DNA from: Anaerolineae bacterium
Lineage (GTDB): Bacteria > Chloroflexota > Anaerolineae > JAFGEY01
Direction: 5' to 3'
Assembly (NCBI GenBank): GCA_016929205.1
Contig: JAFGJF010000356.1
Span: forward strand, 1-5,647
Length of the DNA stretch: 5,647 nt
Shown here: positions 1 to 5,444 of the stretch, piece after piece
How positions within the stretch are numbered: the stretch's first letter is position 1
Layout of the letters: every line of letters starts with the position of its first letter
Notes under the pieces: model-generated
Told to the model about the DNA's origin: nothing
The model's input: the letters and a program-made list of their open reading frames with translations, nothing else
Database searches by the model: none
Program-made: the position numbers and the translations under genes

Positions 1-1174
1 AGGCGCGGAACGTGATCCCACCTACCCCGGCCGTCGCGCATTCCAGCTCGTTCGTGCCCAGCATCTCGGCAACGGTATGGCAGCCCATCGGCACCTGCCG
101 TCGCTCGTCGACCATAAAGATCGCCGTTGCCCCCAGTCTCGGCCCTTCGGTCAAAAGCAGGTTGACCGCCGGGTTATTCTGAACCAGGCTGTACTCGTCA
201 ATCAGCAGGACGATCCGGGGCCAGCCCATGTGGTCTTCTTGGCCGGGCTGCTTGTTTTCCAGCAGATTCTGCCGCTGGTGCAGCATTTCCAGCAAATCGT
301 CGAGCAGATTCTTGGCTGACACGTCGTCGTTGGCCAGGTAACGCACGTGGATCTCGGGATCGAGCACGTAGGTGTGCGGCAGCCACTTGAGCCACTGCCA
401 CTGCTCGGTCCGGGTGGGATCAAAAACGGCCAGCAGGTACATCTCGTCCGGCGAATGGTGTGCCACCAGGTTGCAGATCAAGGCGCGGGCGATCTCGAGG
501 CGATCTTGAAGCGTGCCGGCGATCCCCAACGGGCCGGTTGACAGATCGACGGTCAGCGGCACGCCGGGAACGATGCTGTATTCCGCTTCGAGGCGGTGCG
601 CCTCCTCCAGCCTGGGGTCGGGCATCGGCGGGTGTGGCGCTTTGATGACCACAGAAGAGGGCGCATTACCGGTGCCGACGCGCACATGCATAAAGTCGGG
701 ATCTTGGGGGCGCCGTTCCCACAGGTGCGGGTCGTGTTCCAATGCCCTTTCCAGCAAGAGCTGCAATTCCGGATCGGCCTCACGCAAGATCCAGCTCTGT
801 TGATAACGGGCATCCTCGAGTTGTTTTTGCCTGGCTGCCAGAACCTGAGCATATTCCTGCTCTTGAGCCTCTTTGTTCTCCTTGTACAGCTTGCGTTGGC
901 TCAACGTGTTGACCAGGGAGGTAATCGCCGATCCGATGGACATCAAGGTAAAGCTCAGAGACATCCACATGGATGAGGGATTGCTCGACTGGCTGGACGC
1001 CTGCAGCACGCGGACGCCCACCGTGACCAGCGTCAACGCCAGAGGCAGACCGAGCAAAAACCAGTTCAGCTTGGGCGGTGGATTCACCGTCGGCGGCTGC
1101 GGCAGTTGAATTTCTTCTTGCGGCAGCGCCTTCAAGACGCGCGGCATACGGTTAAAAGACAGCGTTTTACTCAT
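1..1174 (-). CDS. EssC/EccC-like FtsK/SpoIIIE ATPase of type VII secretion, N-terminal 391 codons (cut at window edge)
   Basis: The frame is open from ATG at 1174 to the window edge and starts MSKTLSFNRMPRVLKALPQE. Seen: a proline-rich N-terminus (PRVL, LPQPP) and no FHA domain; two hydrophobic segments at about residues 38-57 and 69-89, the usual membrane hairpin; a charged helical linker at about 93-147; and family-typical blocks DPDFMHVRVGTG (158-169), STGPLGIAG (212-220), WQWLKWLPH (259-267) and LLIDEYSLV (323-331, Walker-B-like). Known: EssC/EccC proteins are inner-membrane motors of type VII secretion, with a cytoplasmic domain that precedes three FtsK-like ATPase domains. The visible part ends before the canonical ATPase domains, and no GxxxxGK[ST] loop is present in it. 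A Shine-Dalgarno AAGGTGA (1181-1187, minus strand) lies six bases before the ATG. It is transcribed away from the zinc-ribbon operon. Family assignment is strong; an actual secretion role is inferred, since no WXG100 substrate gene is visible. Confidence 0.9.
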   Translation of the reverse strand, partial: MSKTLSFNRMPRVLKALPQEEIQLPQPPTVNPPPKLNWFLLGLPLALTLVTVGVRVLQASSQSSNPSSMWMSLSFTLMSIGSAITSLVNTLSQRKLYKENKEAQEQEYAQVLAARQKQLEDARYQQSWILREADPELQLLLERALEHDPHLWERRPQDPDFMHVRVGTGNAPSSVVIKAPHPPMPDPRLEEAHRLEAEYSIVPGVPLTVDLSTGPLGIAGTLQDRLEIARALICNLVAHHSPDEMYLLAVFDPTRTEQWQWLKWLPHTYVLDPEIHVRYLANDDVSAKNLLDDLLEMLHQRQNLLENKQPGQEDHMGWPRIVLLIDEYSLVQNNPAVNLLLTEGPRLGATAIFMVDERRQVPMGCHTVAEMLGTNELECATAGVGGITFRA

Positions 1175-1251
1175 CGCAAATCACCTTGGTCTGGGTTCGA
1201 TCATAACGCGAGGGCATTGTCTGGATACGAACGCACATATCTACATTTTTT

Positions 1252-1280
1252 ATCGTACCACACAATAGATTGACTGTCAA
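1252..1280 (-). promoter_or_regulatory. Sigma70-type promoter for the EssC-like gene
   Basis: Read on the minus strand, a perfect TTGACA -35 box (1275-1280) is followed by exactly 17 bases and a TACGAT -10 box (1252-1257, four of six matches to TATAAT). Transcription would start near 1245 and leave a leader of about 70 bases before the ATG at 1174. The spacing and position fit the gene well. Not tested experimentally. Confidence 0.65.
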
Positions 1281-1288
1281 GGTGACAG
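1274..1288. promoter_or_regulatory. Inverted repeat over the -35 box, candidate operator
   Basis: CTGTCA-AGG-TGACAG is a perfect inverted repeat with 6-bp arms and a 3-bp spacer. It covers the whole TTGACA -35 box of the leftward promoter, so a dimeric protein bound here should block RNA polymerase. Which protein would bind is unknown; the HTH protein encoded at 1614 is one candidate. Confidence 0.45.
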
Positions 1289-1355
1289 ACCTGTTTTGTC
1301 GCGTCGTGAGCGAGTGGAAAACGAATACGAGTTGAGCGGCATAGAATGACATGAA

Positions 1356-1396
1356 ATTTACGCAACACTTATACACTATTTACGCAAGTTTTACGC
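1356..1396. repeat. TTTACGC direct repeats with 22- and 11-bp spacing
   Basis: ATTTACGCAA occurs at 1356-1365 and again at 1378-1387, exactly 22 bp apart. A shorter third copy of the TTTACGC core lies at 1390-1396, 11 bp after the second. Spacings of 22 and 11 bp are close to two and one turns of the helix, so bound proteins would line up on one DNA face. The last copy lies where the -35 box of the TATAAT promoter (1417-1422) would be. Such an array could be a binding site for the excisionase-like HTH protein; this is inference. Confidence 0.5.
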
Positions 1397-1416
1397 CGTG
1401 GCCTTGCAGCTTGATG

Positions 1417-1422
1417 TATAAT
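1417..1422 (+). promoter_or_regulatory. Candidate -10 box (TATAAT) for the zinc-ribbon operon
   Basis: A perfect TATAAT lies 191 bases before the first ATG of the operon. No matching -35 box is found at the proper distance: positions 1394-1399 read CGCCGT. The TTTACGC repeats end just where a -35 box should be, which fits an activator-dependent promoter. The implied leader is about 185 bases. The surrounding sequence is AT-rich, so a chance match is possible. Confidence 0.4.
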
Positions 1423-1436
1423 AATAGAGGTTTTTT

Positions 1437-1448
1437 GCAGTTAACTGC
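1437..1448. promoter_or_regulatory. 12-bp palindrome, possible operator
   Basis: GCAGTTAACTGC is a perfect palindrome directly after a run of six T (1431-1436). It would sit at about +8 to +20 of a transcript from the TATAAT at 1417, a common place for a repressor site. It has no loop, so it is better read as a protein site than as an RNA hairpin. Confidence 0.35.
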
Positions 1449-1525
1449 TCAAAGCTTTGCCTGTCTACGATTTTCTCGTCTTTTTTCAGCGCGGTTATGA
1501 ATACGCGTCCGAAATCGTGAAAGAG

Positions 1526-1571
1526 TGGGTATGCCTTTTGAAATACCCAACATAGCAAAACGACCTTTTGC
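1526..1571 (+). promoter_or_regulatory. Two adjacent hairpins in the presumed operon leader
   Basis: TGGGTAT (1526-1532) pairs with ATACCCA (1543-1549) around a 10-base loop. GCAAAA (1555-1560) pairs with TTTTGC (1566-1571) around a 5-base loop. The first loop holds TTTTG (1536-1540), which could instead pair with CAAAA (1556-1560) in the second hairpin, so the two folds could exclude each other. There is no T-run after either stem, so neither is a normal terminator. The role is unknown. Confidence 0.3.
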
Positions 1572-1613
1572 CAGGGAACTGCTTTTGAGTGGTTCAGTAC
1601 AAAGGAGAATGCG

Positions 1614-1832
1614 ATGCCCCTGCAAGCACTTTTAAACATCAAAAAAGTTGCCGCGTTTTTGGGTGTCAGTACGGCCACAGTCTATACCTGGGCCCAGAAC
1701 GGGCGGTTGCCGGCGATCAAGGTAGGACGAAGCTGGCGGTTCCGCCAGTCGGACCTGGAACTGTGGCTGGATCAAAACAAGCAGAACGTCGAATCGGATA
1801 TCTGTACCCATTGTGGCCGGATAGATGATTGA
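1614..1832 (+). CDS. Excisionase/MerR-type helix-turn-helix protein with a C-terminal CxxC
   Basis: A 72-residue protein. Residues about 7-54 form a DNA-binding helix-turn-helix of the excisionase/MerR-like class (HTH_17): LLNIKKVAAFLGVSTATVYT, then a wing with GRLPAIKVGRSWRFR and the closing DLELWL helix. The tail carries one CTHCG knuckle (C64, C67) and stops five residues later. The start is chosen because AAAGGAG (1601-1607) lies six bases before the ATG and the HTH begins at once. It is first in a rightward run, 31 bp before the next gene, and next to several possible operator sites, so a local regulator is likely. Known members of this class bind DNA as recombination accessory factors or small regulators; no integrase or recombinase is visible here, which favours regulation. 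The single CxxC could bind metal only in a dimer or with a partner. Confidence 0.85.
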   Translation: MPLQALLNIKKVAAFLGVSTATVYTWAQNGRLPAIKVGRSWRFRQSDLELWLDQNKQNVESDICTHCGRIDD

Positions 1833-1863
1833 TTGGCAGGACATTTTTTCATAGGAGGCAGGT

Positions 1864-2274
1864 ATGACCATCCAGCGATTTTTTCAGGAAAGCACGCAGC
1901 GCGCGCGTTTTGAAGCCGACAAGCTGCAGCGTACGCTCAAGGTACAGAATGCAATTAGCGGGTTGCGCTCACAGGCCAACAGCCAGGTAGGGCACTTGGG
2001 TCAGGAGGCACTGCGTCTCCATCGCGAGCGGGGATTGGCCGAAGCGGAATTGACGGCCATCAGCGAAGCGATCGAACACCTGGAAGCGCAGATTGTGACT
2101 CAAGAGGCTGAACTGGCGCAAATCAAAGGAGAGACATTTGAGGCCGTGCTGCCTGCCACGCCGCCCGCTCCGCAGCCCAAGCCAGAGGGCAACGTCTGCG
2201 CCCATTGTGGTCAGGCGCTGCCGGCCGGGATGCGATTCTGCATCAAGTGCGGCCAGCCGCTGGCAGAGGCTTAG
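1864..2274 (+). CDS. Coiled-coil protein with C-terminal zinc ribbon
   Basis: A 136-residue protein of no known function. Residues about 8-93 are strongly helical, rich in Glu, Gln, Ala, Leu and Arg, with the look of a coiled coil. A short Pro/Ala linker (95-109, PATPPAPQPKPEG) leads to a zinc ribbon with C112, C115, C126 and C129 (CAHCG...FCIKCG). No signal peptide or membrane segment is seen, so it should be cytoplasmic. AGGAGG (1853-1858) precedes the ATG by five bases. It lies 31 bp after the HTH gene and 24 bp before the membrane protein gene, so the genes are likely co-transcribed. The long helix suggests an oligomerising scaffold or adaptor, with the ribbon as a protein- or nucleic-acid-binding end; this is inference. 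Its ribbon closely resembles those of the two downstream proteins. Confidence 0.85.
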   Translation: MTIQRFFQESTQRARFEADKLQRTLKVQNAISGLRSQANSQVGHLGQEALRLHRERGLAEAELTAISEAIEHLEAQIVTQEAELAQIKGETFEAVLPATPPAPQPKPEGNVCAHCGQALPAGMRFCIKCGQPLAEA

Positions 2275-2298
2275 CAGATCAATCGGAAGGATAAGAAT

Positions 2299-2529
2299 AT
2301 GAGCGAAGCATCTTTTTTACATCACGCTATCACCGCCGTCCGCGCCGGGCGCAAAGCCGAGGCGCGAAAGATTTTGGACCGGATTCTGCAGGATAATCCC
2401 GACCACGAACAAGCGTGGCTGTGGATGAGCGCTGTCGTCGAGACAAAACAAGAGCGAGTGAGGTGCCTGGAACAGGTATTGGCGATTAACCCAAACAACG
2501 CCACTGCGCGAAAAGGACTGGTCGATCTT
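2299..2529 (+). repeat. TPR-like module, copy A
   Basis: First of three copies of a module of about 77 codons found at the N-terminus of consecutive genes. It shares a 24-base identical stretch (2402-2425) with copy B, over the HEQAWLW codons. Confidence 0.85.
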
Positions 2530-3099
2530 GGAGGCAACACCGGGGCACCGACACCTGAACCGAGCCAACCAGATCTCGCAAGTCCAGATGGGCCGGCATT
2601 GGCAGAAGAAATTCGCGTTCCAGAACAAACGGCACAATGCGTACATTGTGGTACCAACAACCCGGTTCAGGCCAGCTTTTGTGGCGGGTGTGGTCAAAAG
2701 ATCAAAGACGAGGGTGTGCCTCAGGCATCGCCACCGGCGCCCGTTCAGGAAGAACGGACCGCACAAAGAGCGAGTAAAAACAGGCAACGCAAGGGGGTAC
2801 ACATACTGGCCTATAAACATCAAAGGACAGACAAGATTGTCTCTCAAATGGTCAAAATCGCCAATACGATTCGCATCGCGATCATGATCAGCTATGCCGT
2901 GCTCTTGGGCGGCCCGCTTGCAGCCGTGGGCGCACTCCTCCTCGATGAAGGTGGCGTAGTGGTCGGCCTGGTCCTGGGAGGCGGGCTGGGGACCTACCTG
3001 GGGTACACTGTTGCCTCGCTGTTTACAGTTGGGATCGAATGGATGGCCCAACTGCTTGTCGCCCAAGGAGAAATCGTAGACGCACTTAAGGCAAAATAG
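2299..3099 (+). CDS. TPR-like module, zinc ribbon and glycine-zipper membrane protein
   Basis: A 266-residue protein. Residues 1-77 form a TPR-like helical module (AVRAGRKAEARKIL...HEQAWLWMSAVVET...VLAINPNN) shared with the next two genes. A Pro/Ser-rich linker leads to a zinc ribbon with C114, C117, C128 and C131. After a basic stretch (about 153-177) come two hydrophobic helices at about 193-215 and 218-245. The second has Gly at 219, 223, 227, 231 and 235, then Ala 239, an unbroken glycine zipper. There is no signal peptide, so the N-terminal part should stay in the cytoplasm, held to the membrane by the hairpin. GGAAGGA (2285-2291) precedes the ATG. It sits 24 bp after the coiled-coil gene and 47 bp before the HEAT-repeat gene. 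TPR modules and ribbons usually bind proteins; a membrane anchor or assembly platform is a fair guess. The enzyme-like residues needed for a catalytic role are not seen. Confidence 0.85.
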   Translation: MSEASFLHHAITAVRAGRKAEARKILDRILQDNPDHEQAWLWMSAVVETKQERVRCLEQVLAINPNNATARKGLVDLGGNTGAPTPEPSQPDLASPDGPALAEEIRVPEQTAQCVHCGTNNPVQASFCGGCGQKIKDEGVPQASPPAPVQEERTAQRASKNRQRKGVHILAYKHQRTDKIVSQMVKIANTIRIAIMISYAVLLGGPLAAVGALLLDEGGVVVGLVLGGGLGTYLGYTVASLFTVGIEWMAQLLVAQGEIVDALKAK

Positions 3100-3146
3100 C
3101 GAACGGGTATCCCACTTGTCGGCCAATAAGAAAAGGACGGCGTAAT

Positions 3147-3377
3147 ATGGAATCGCAAACACAGCTCAAACAGGCCGTGACCGCAGTGCGCGCCGGGCAC
3201 AAGGCTGAAGCGCGCCAGCTTTTGAAACAAATCCTGCAAGCCAGCCCCAACCACGAACAAGCGTGGCTGTGGACGAGCGCGGTGATGGAGACGGATGCCA
3301 AACGCATCCAGTGCCTGCGGCGGGTGCTGGCGATCAACCCCGACAATACGGCCGCGCAAAAGGGGCTGGCACAGCTA
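3147..3377 (+). repeat. TPR-like module, copy B
   Basis: Second copy. The segment 3250-3273 is identical in DNA to 2402-2425 of copy A. The flanks of this core differ mostly at third codon positions and surface residues, as expected for selected paralogues. Confidence 0.85.
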
Positions 3378-5444
3378 CAAAGTAGCGCGCCGTCACGGCA
3401 GCCATTGGCCATGCCCAAACCGGGGCAGGAACCGGTCTCATCGCCTCCAACAATGTCGTGCCCGCAGTGCGGCGTGATGAATCGCCAATCGGCCCAATTC
3501 TGCAAGGCGTGCGGACAAACGCTATCCAAACACCCCAAGGAGCACGCTGCCTCGTGCCCGCAATGTGGCGCAACAGCCTCCGGCGGGTATCGTTTCTGCC
3601 ACAAATGCGGAGGCGCACTTGATGACAAACCAACCGCACAGCCATCAGCTAAACCCGTACCTCAAAACACACCAGCAATGCCGGAAGCCGCGCCAAGTCT
3701 GGTGCAAAAGGCAGCGATCCAGGCCGCAGCTCCGGTTCCGGCTGCGTCTCAACAAGATCGCCCGCGACAGGCAGAACCGGCAGCACCGCGTCCGATGCCG
3801 CCTGTCCCTGTTGCGCAGAAAAAGCAACCACGCCCAGCCGCGCCAGGCGCTATCTTTTGCGTGGCCTGCGGCACAGAAAACACACCAAGCGCCCGGTCTT
3901 GCGTGCAATGTCGCGAACGCATCACTATACCTTCTCCGGCAATAGTGCAACGTCTGATCGATGTTGTGGAGAATAGCCCATCAGAAGACAAACGACTTGA
4001 GGCAATCAGAACGTTGGGACGGCTTCAAGCGCGTGCTGCTATCCCCCTACTCTTGGAAATCGCCAATATTCGAGGTTTCAAGAGAAGCAATGAACAACAT
4101 GCAGCCCGGCTTGCCATCGTTCAAATCGTGGACTGGGCAAAAGGTGTCATAACTTGTTCAACGTGTGATGCAGCCAATCCCACGAGCGCCAGATATTGCC
4201 ACAACTGTGGCATAAAAGTCTCACCACCTGCCGCTTCTCCACAGGAAATAGAACAACTGATTTCATTAATTGGAAACAATCCTCAAGAGCCGCCGTTACA
4301 AGCTATTGAAAAACTGGGGCAGCTTGGGGCTCAAGCCGCTACCCCAGCTCTTCTTGATCTGTTTACAAAGCTTGGCAGGGGACTCACGGTTAGAATAGAA
4401 CAACTGTTAGTGTTGGAAGCATTGGTAAATATCGGGGATTCAGAGGTTCCGTCCAAGTTAGTCAAGTTGGCTAACCAATATCGAGGCGGTCCGTTATGCA
4501 TCATATCTGCTGCCTGTGTCCAGGCTTTGATACGATTAAACAAACGAGACTTGGCAATACAACAGCTCAAAAGTTTGTCGGCACCCGATCAGGAGGATGA
4601 GAACGGCCGTAACCTGCCATTTGTGTTGTTGCTCGGCCAAATTGGAAGTGCTGAGGCAGTGCCATTGTTGTGCCGGAACATTATGGCAGAGAAAAAACGG
4701 TGGAATCCCGGCATTGGGTACTCGATCTCGTTCTTTGATCCGATAGCTTTGTTGGTCACAGCGTCTTTGAGCGTAGCGTATAATGTGTTGGGGCGAGCAA
4801 TTATTGACAGTCAGGGAAAACAGGCGTCTGCCTCGATGATTACACCCAACTATTTTGATCTCTTTGAGTTGGGCGATTCACCAGGCCATGTGCGCAAGAT
4901 GGTAGCCCTTCACTGCTACAATGCGGCATTGGCAAATATTGCTTCCCGCGATCCAGCACCGGTCAAGGCAGAGTTGGATGTGCGAGAAAAGCCTTTGGAG
5001 CGAGCGGTCATCGGCCTGGCACTGGCTCAGAATGGCGATCCATCCGTTGAGAACGTGCTCCAACAGTTGCAGTCTGACTCTGACTGGGCGGTGCGGCTGC
5101 TTGCGTATGAAGGGCTGGTTGTCCTTGCTGATACTATGGGCAAAACACCAAAAGATCAATTGGCCGCACTCCGAGATCATGATATCAGGGTGCGCACTGC
5201 CGTCGCCCGTGTGATGATCAGTACCGGAGACGAGACCTACACGCCGCACGTTCTTGCCCTGGCTGATTCTGCCGACAAAAAGCAGCGTAGGGCTGTTTTG
5301 CCCATCATCGCGCTTTTAGCGACTGCAGGATGCCAATCGGCTATTGCTAGATTAAAAGCACTGGTGCAAAGCGACTCTGACCACAAAGTGCGTGAAGGAG
5401 CGCAGGCGATTTTGCACGAGGTAAAGGAAGTAGAACTTGAGTGA
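3147..5444 (+). CDS. TPR-like module, four zinc ribbons and HEAT-repeat scaffold protein
   Basis: A 765-residue protein, function unknown. Residues 1-77 are the same TPR-like module as in the gene before. Four zinc ribbons follow: C105/C108/C119/C122, C137/C140/C151/C154, C238/C241/C252/C255 and C337/C340/C351/C354. Ribbons 2 and 3 are separated by a Pro/Ala/Gln-rich linker (about 160-235). From about 263 the protein is made of HEAT-like helical repeats, interrupted by ribbon 4. The clearest lie near 268-310, 367-410 and 635-765 (SDSDWAVRLLAYEGL, RDHDIRVRTAVARVM, SDHKVREGAQAIL). Ribbon plus HEAT appears twice with a 99-residue period. No signal peptide or catalytic motif is seen. AAAAGGA (3131-3137) lies nine bases before the ATG. 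HEAT arrays bind proteins, so a cytoplasmic scaffold is likely. The part coding for about residues 335-580 is more AT-rich than the rest. Confidence 0.87.
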   Translation: MESQTQLKQAVTAVRAGHKAEARQLLKQILQASPNHEQAWLWTSAVMETDAKRIQCLRRVLAINPDNTAAQKGLAQLQSSAPSRQPLAMPKPGQEPVSSPPTMSCPQCGVMNRQSAQFCKACGQTLSKHPKEHAASCPQCGATASGGYRFCHKCGGALDDKPTAQPSAKPVPQNTPAMPEAAPSLVQKAAIQAAAPVPAASQQDRPRQAEPAAPRPMPPVPVAQKKQPRPAAPGAIFCVACGTENTPSARSCVQCRERITIPSPAIVQRLIDVVENSPSEDKRLEAIRTLGRLQARAAIPLLLEIANIRGFKRSNEQHAARLAIVQIVDWAKGVITCSTCDAANPTSARYCHNCGIKVSPPAASPQEIEQLISLIGNNPQEPPLQAIEKLGQLGAQAATPALLDLFTKLGRGLTVRIEQLLVLEALVNIGDSEVPSKLVKLANQYRGGPLCIISAACVQALIRLNKRDLAIQQLKSLSAPDQEDENGRNLPFVLLLGQIGSAEAVPLLCRNIMAEKKRWNPGIGYSISFFDPIALLVTASLSVAYNVLGRAIIDSQGKQASASMITPNYFDLFELGDSPGHVRKMVALHCYNAALANIASRDPAPVKAELDVREKPLERAVIGLALAQNGDPSVENVLQQLQSDSDWAVRLLAYEGLVVLADTMGKTPKDQLAALRDHDIRVRTAVARVMISTGDETYTPHVLALADSADKKQRRAVLPIIALLATAGCQSAIARLKALVQSDSDHKVREGAQAILHEVKEVELE
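3858..4454 (+). repeat. Internal duplication of a zinc ribbon plus HEAT unit
   Basis: Residues 238-336 and 337-436 of the 765-residue protein align as two copies of one unit: a CxxC...CxxC ribbon with a shared 'SAR.C..C' core, a short Pro/Ser linker, then a HEAT-like pair. In the first copy this pair reads LEAIRTLGRLQARAAIPLLL; in the second it reads LQAIEKLGQLGAQAATPALL. The first Cys of each is 99 residues apart. The protein copies are similar while the DNA has diverged, so the duplication is old. Confidence 0.7.
5423..5439 (+). promoter_or_regulatory. Ribosome site and TTG start inside the upstream gene
   Basis: AAAGGAAG (5423-5430) and TTG (5437-5439) both lie in the last codons of the HEAT-repeat gene. 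This pair decides the start of the third paralogue: GTG at 5441 is in the wrong frame, and the next in-frame ATG falls inside the conserved module. Confidence 0.65.

Larger units (their letters stand above)
1175..1613. other. Divergent intergenic control region (439 bp)
   Basis: This is the only long stretch without a believable gene. It separates the leftward EssC-like gene from the rightward zinc-ribbon operon and is visibly more AT-rich than its flanks. It contains a leftward promoter, an inverted repeat, TTTACGC direct repeats, a TATAAT box, a palindrome and two hairpins, each listed separately. Minus-strand open frames at 1167-1376 and 1391-1678 have no recognisable features or good ribosome sites, and they run into the flanking genes, so I do not call them. 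No known riboswitch or RNA gene is recognised. Confidence 0.8.

Noticed and set aside
596..976. A 126-codon plus-strand open frame opposite the EssC-like gene
   Set aside because: The minus frame gives family-typical EssC motifs throughout; the plus frame has none and is an antisense shadow.
1270..1298. Rightward promoter with TTGACT as -35 box
   Set aside because: At 17 bp spacing the -10 position reads GTTTTG, a poor match; the leftward reading of the same place gives a far better promoter.
1167..1376. A 69-codon minus-strand frame upstream of the EssC-like gene
   Set aside because: It covers the promoter and the ribosome site of the EssC-like gene and overlaps its first codons in another frame.
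1356..1396. CRISPR or plasmid iteron array
   Set aside because: Repeats are only 7-10 bp, three in number, with no spacers of uniform size and no replication or cas genes nearby. A regulatory site is the simpler reading.
1391..1678. A 95-codon minus-strand frame in the control region
   Set aside because: It overlaps the start and ribosome site of the HTH gene and its protein shows no known features or clear ribosome site. It could not be fully excluded without comparative data.
1589..1828. Alternative frame starting before the HTH gene
   Set aside because: It is out of frame with the clear helix-turn-helix and has no good Shine-Dalgarno sequence, while AAAGGAG is ideally placed for the ATG at 1614.
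2317..3162. A 281-codon open frame on the minus strand
   Set aside because: It lies antisense to the TPR-like membrane protein gene, has no recognisable domain, and is a mirror of that gene's codon pattern. The plus frame has conserved paralogues and a ribosome site.
3086..3628. A 180-codon minus-strand frame over the start of the HEAT-repeat gene
   Set aside because: Its Cys- and His-rich look comes from the complement of zinc-ribbon codons; no domain is recognised.
4740..4793. Membrane helix in the HEAT-repeat protein (about residues 532-549)
   Set aside because: The segment is only moderately hydrophobic, contains polar Thr, Ser and Asn, and sits within a run of HEAT-like helices; a buried repeat helix is more likely.
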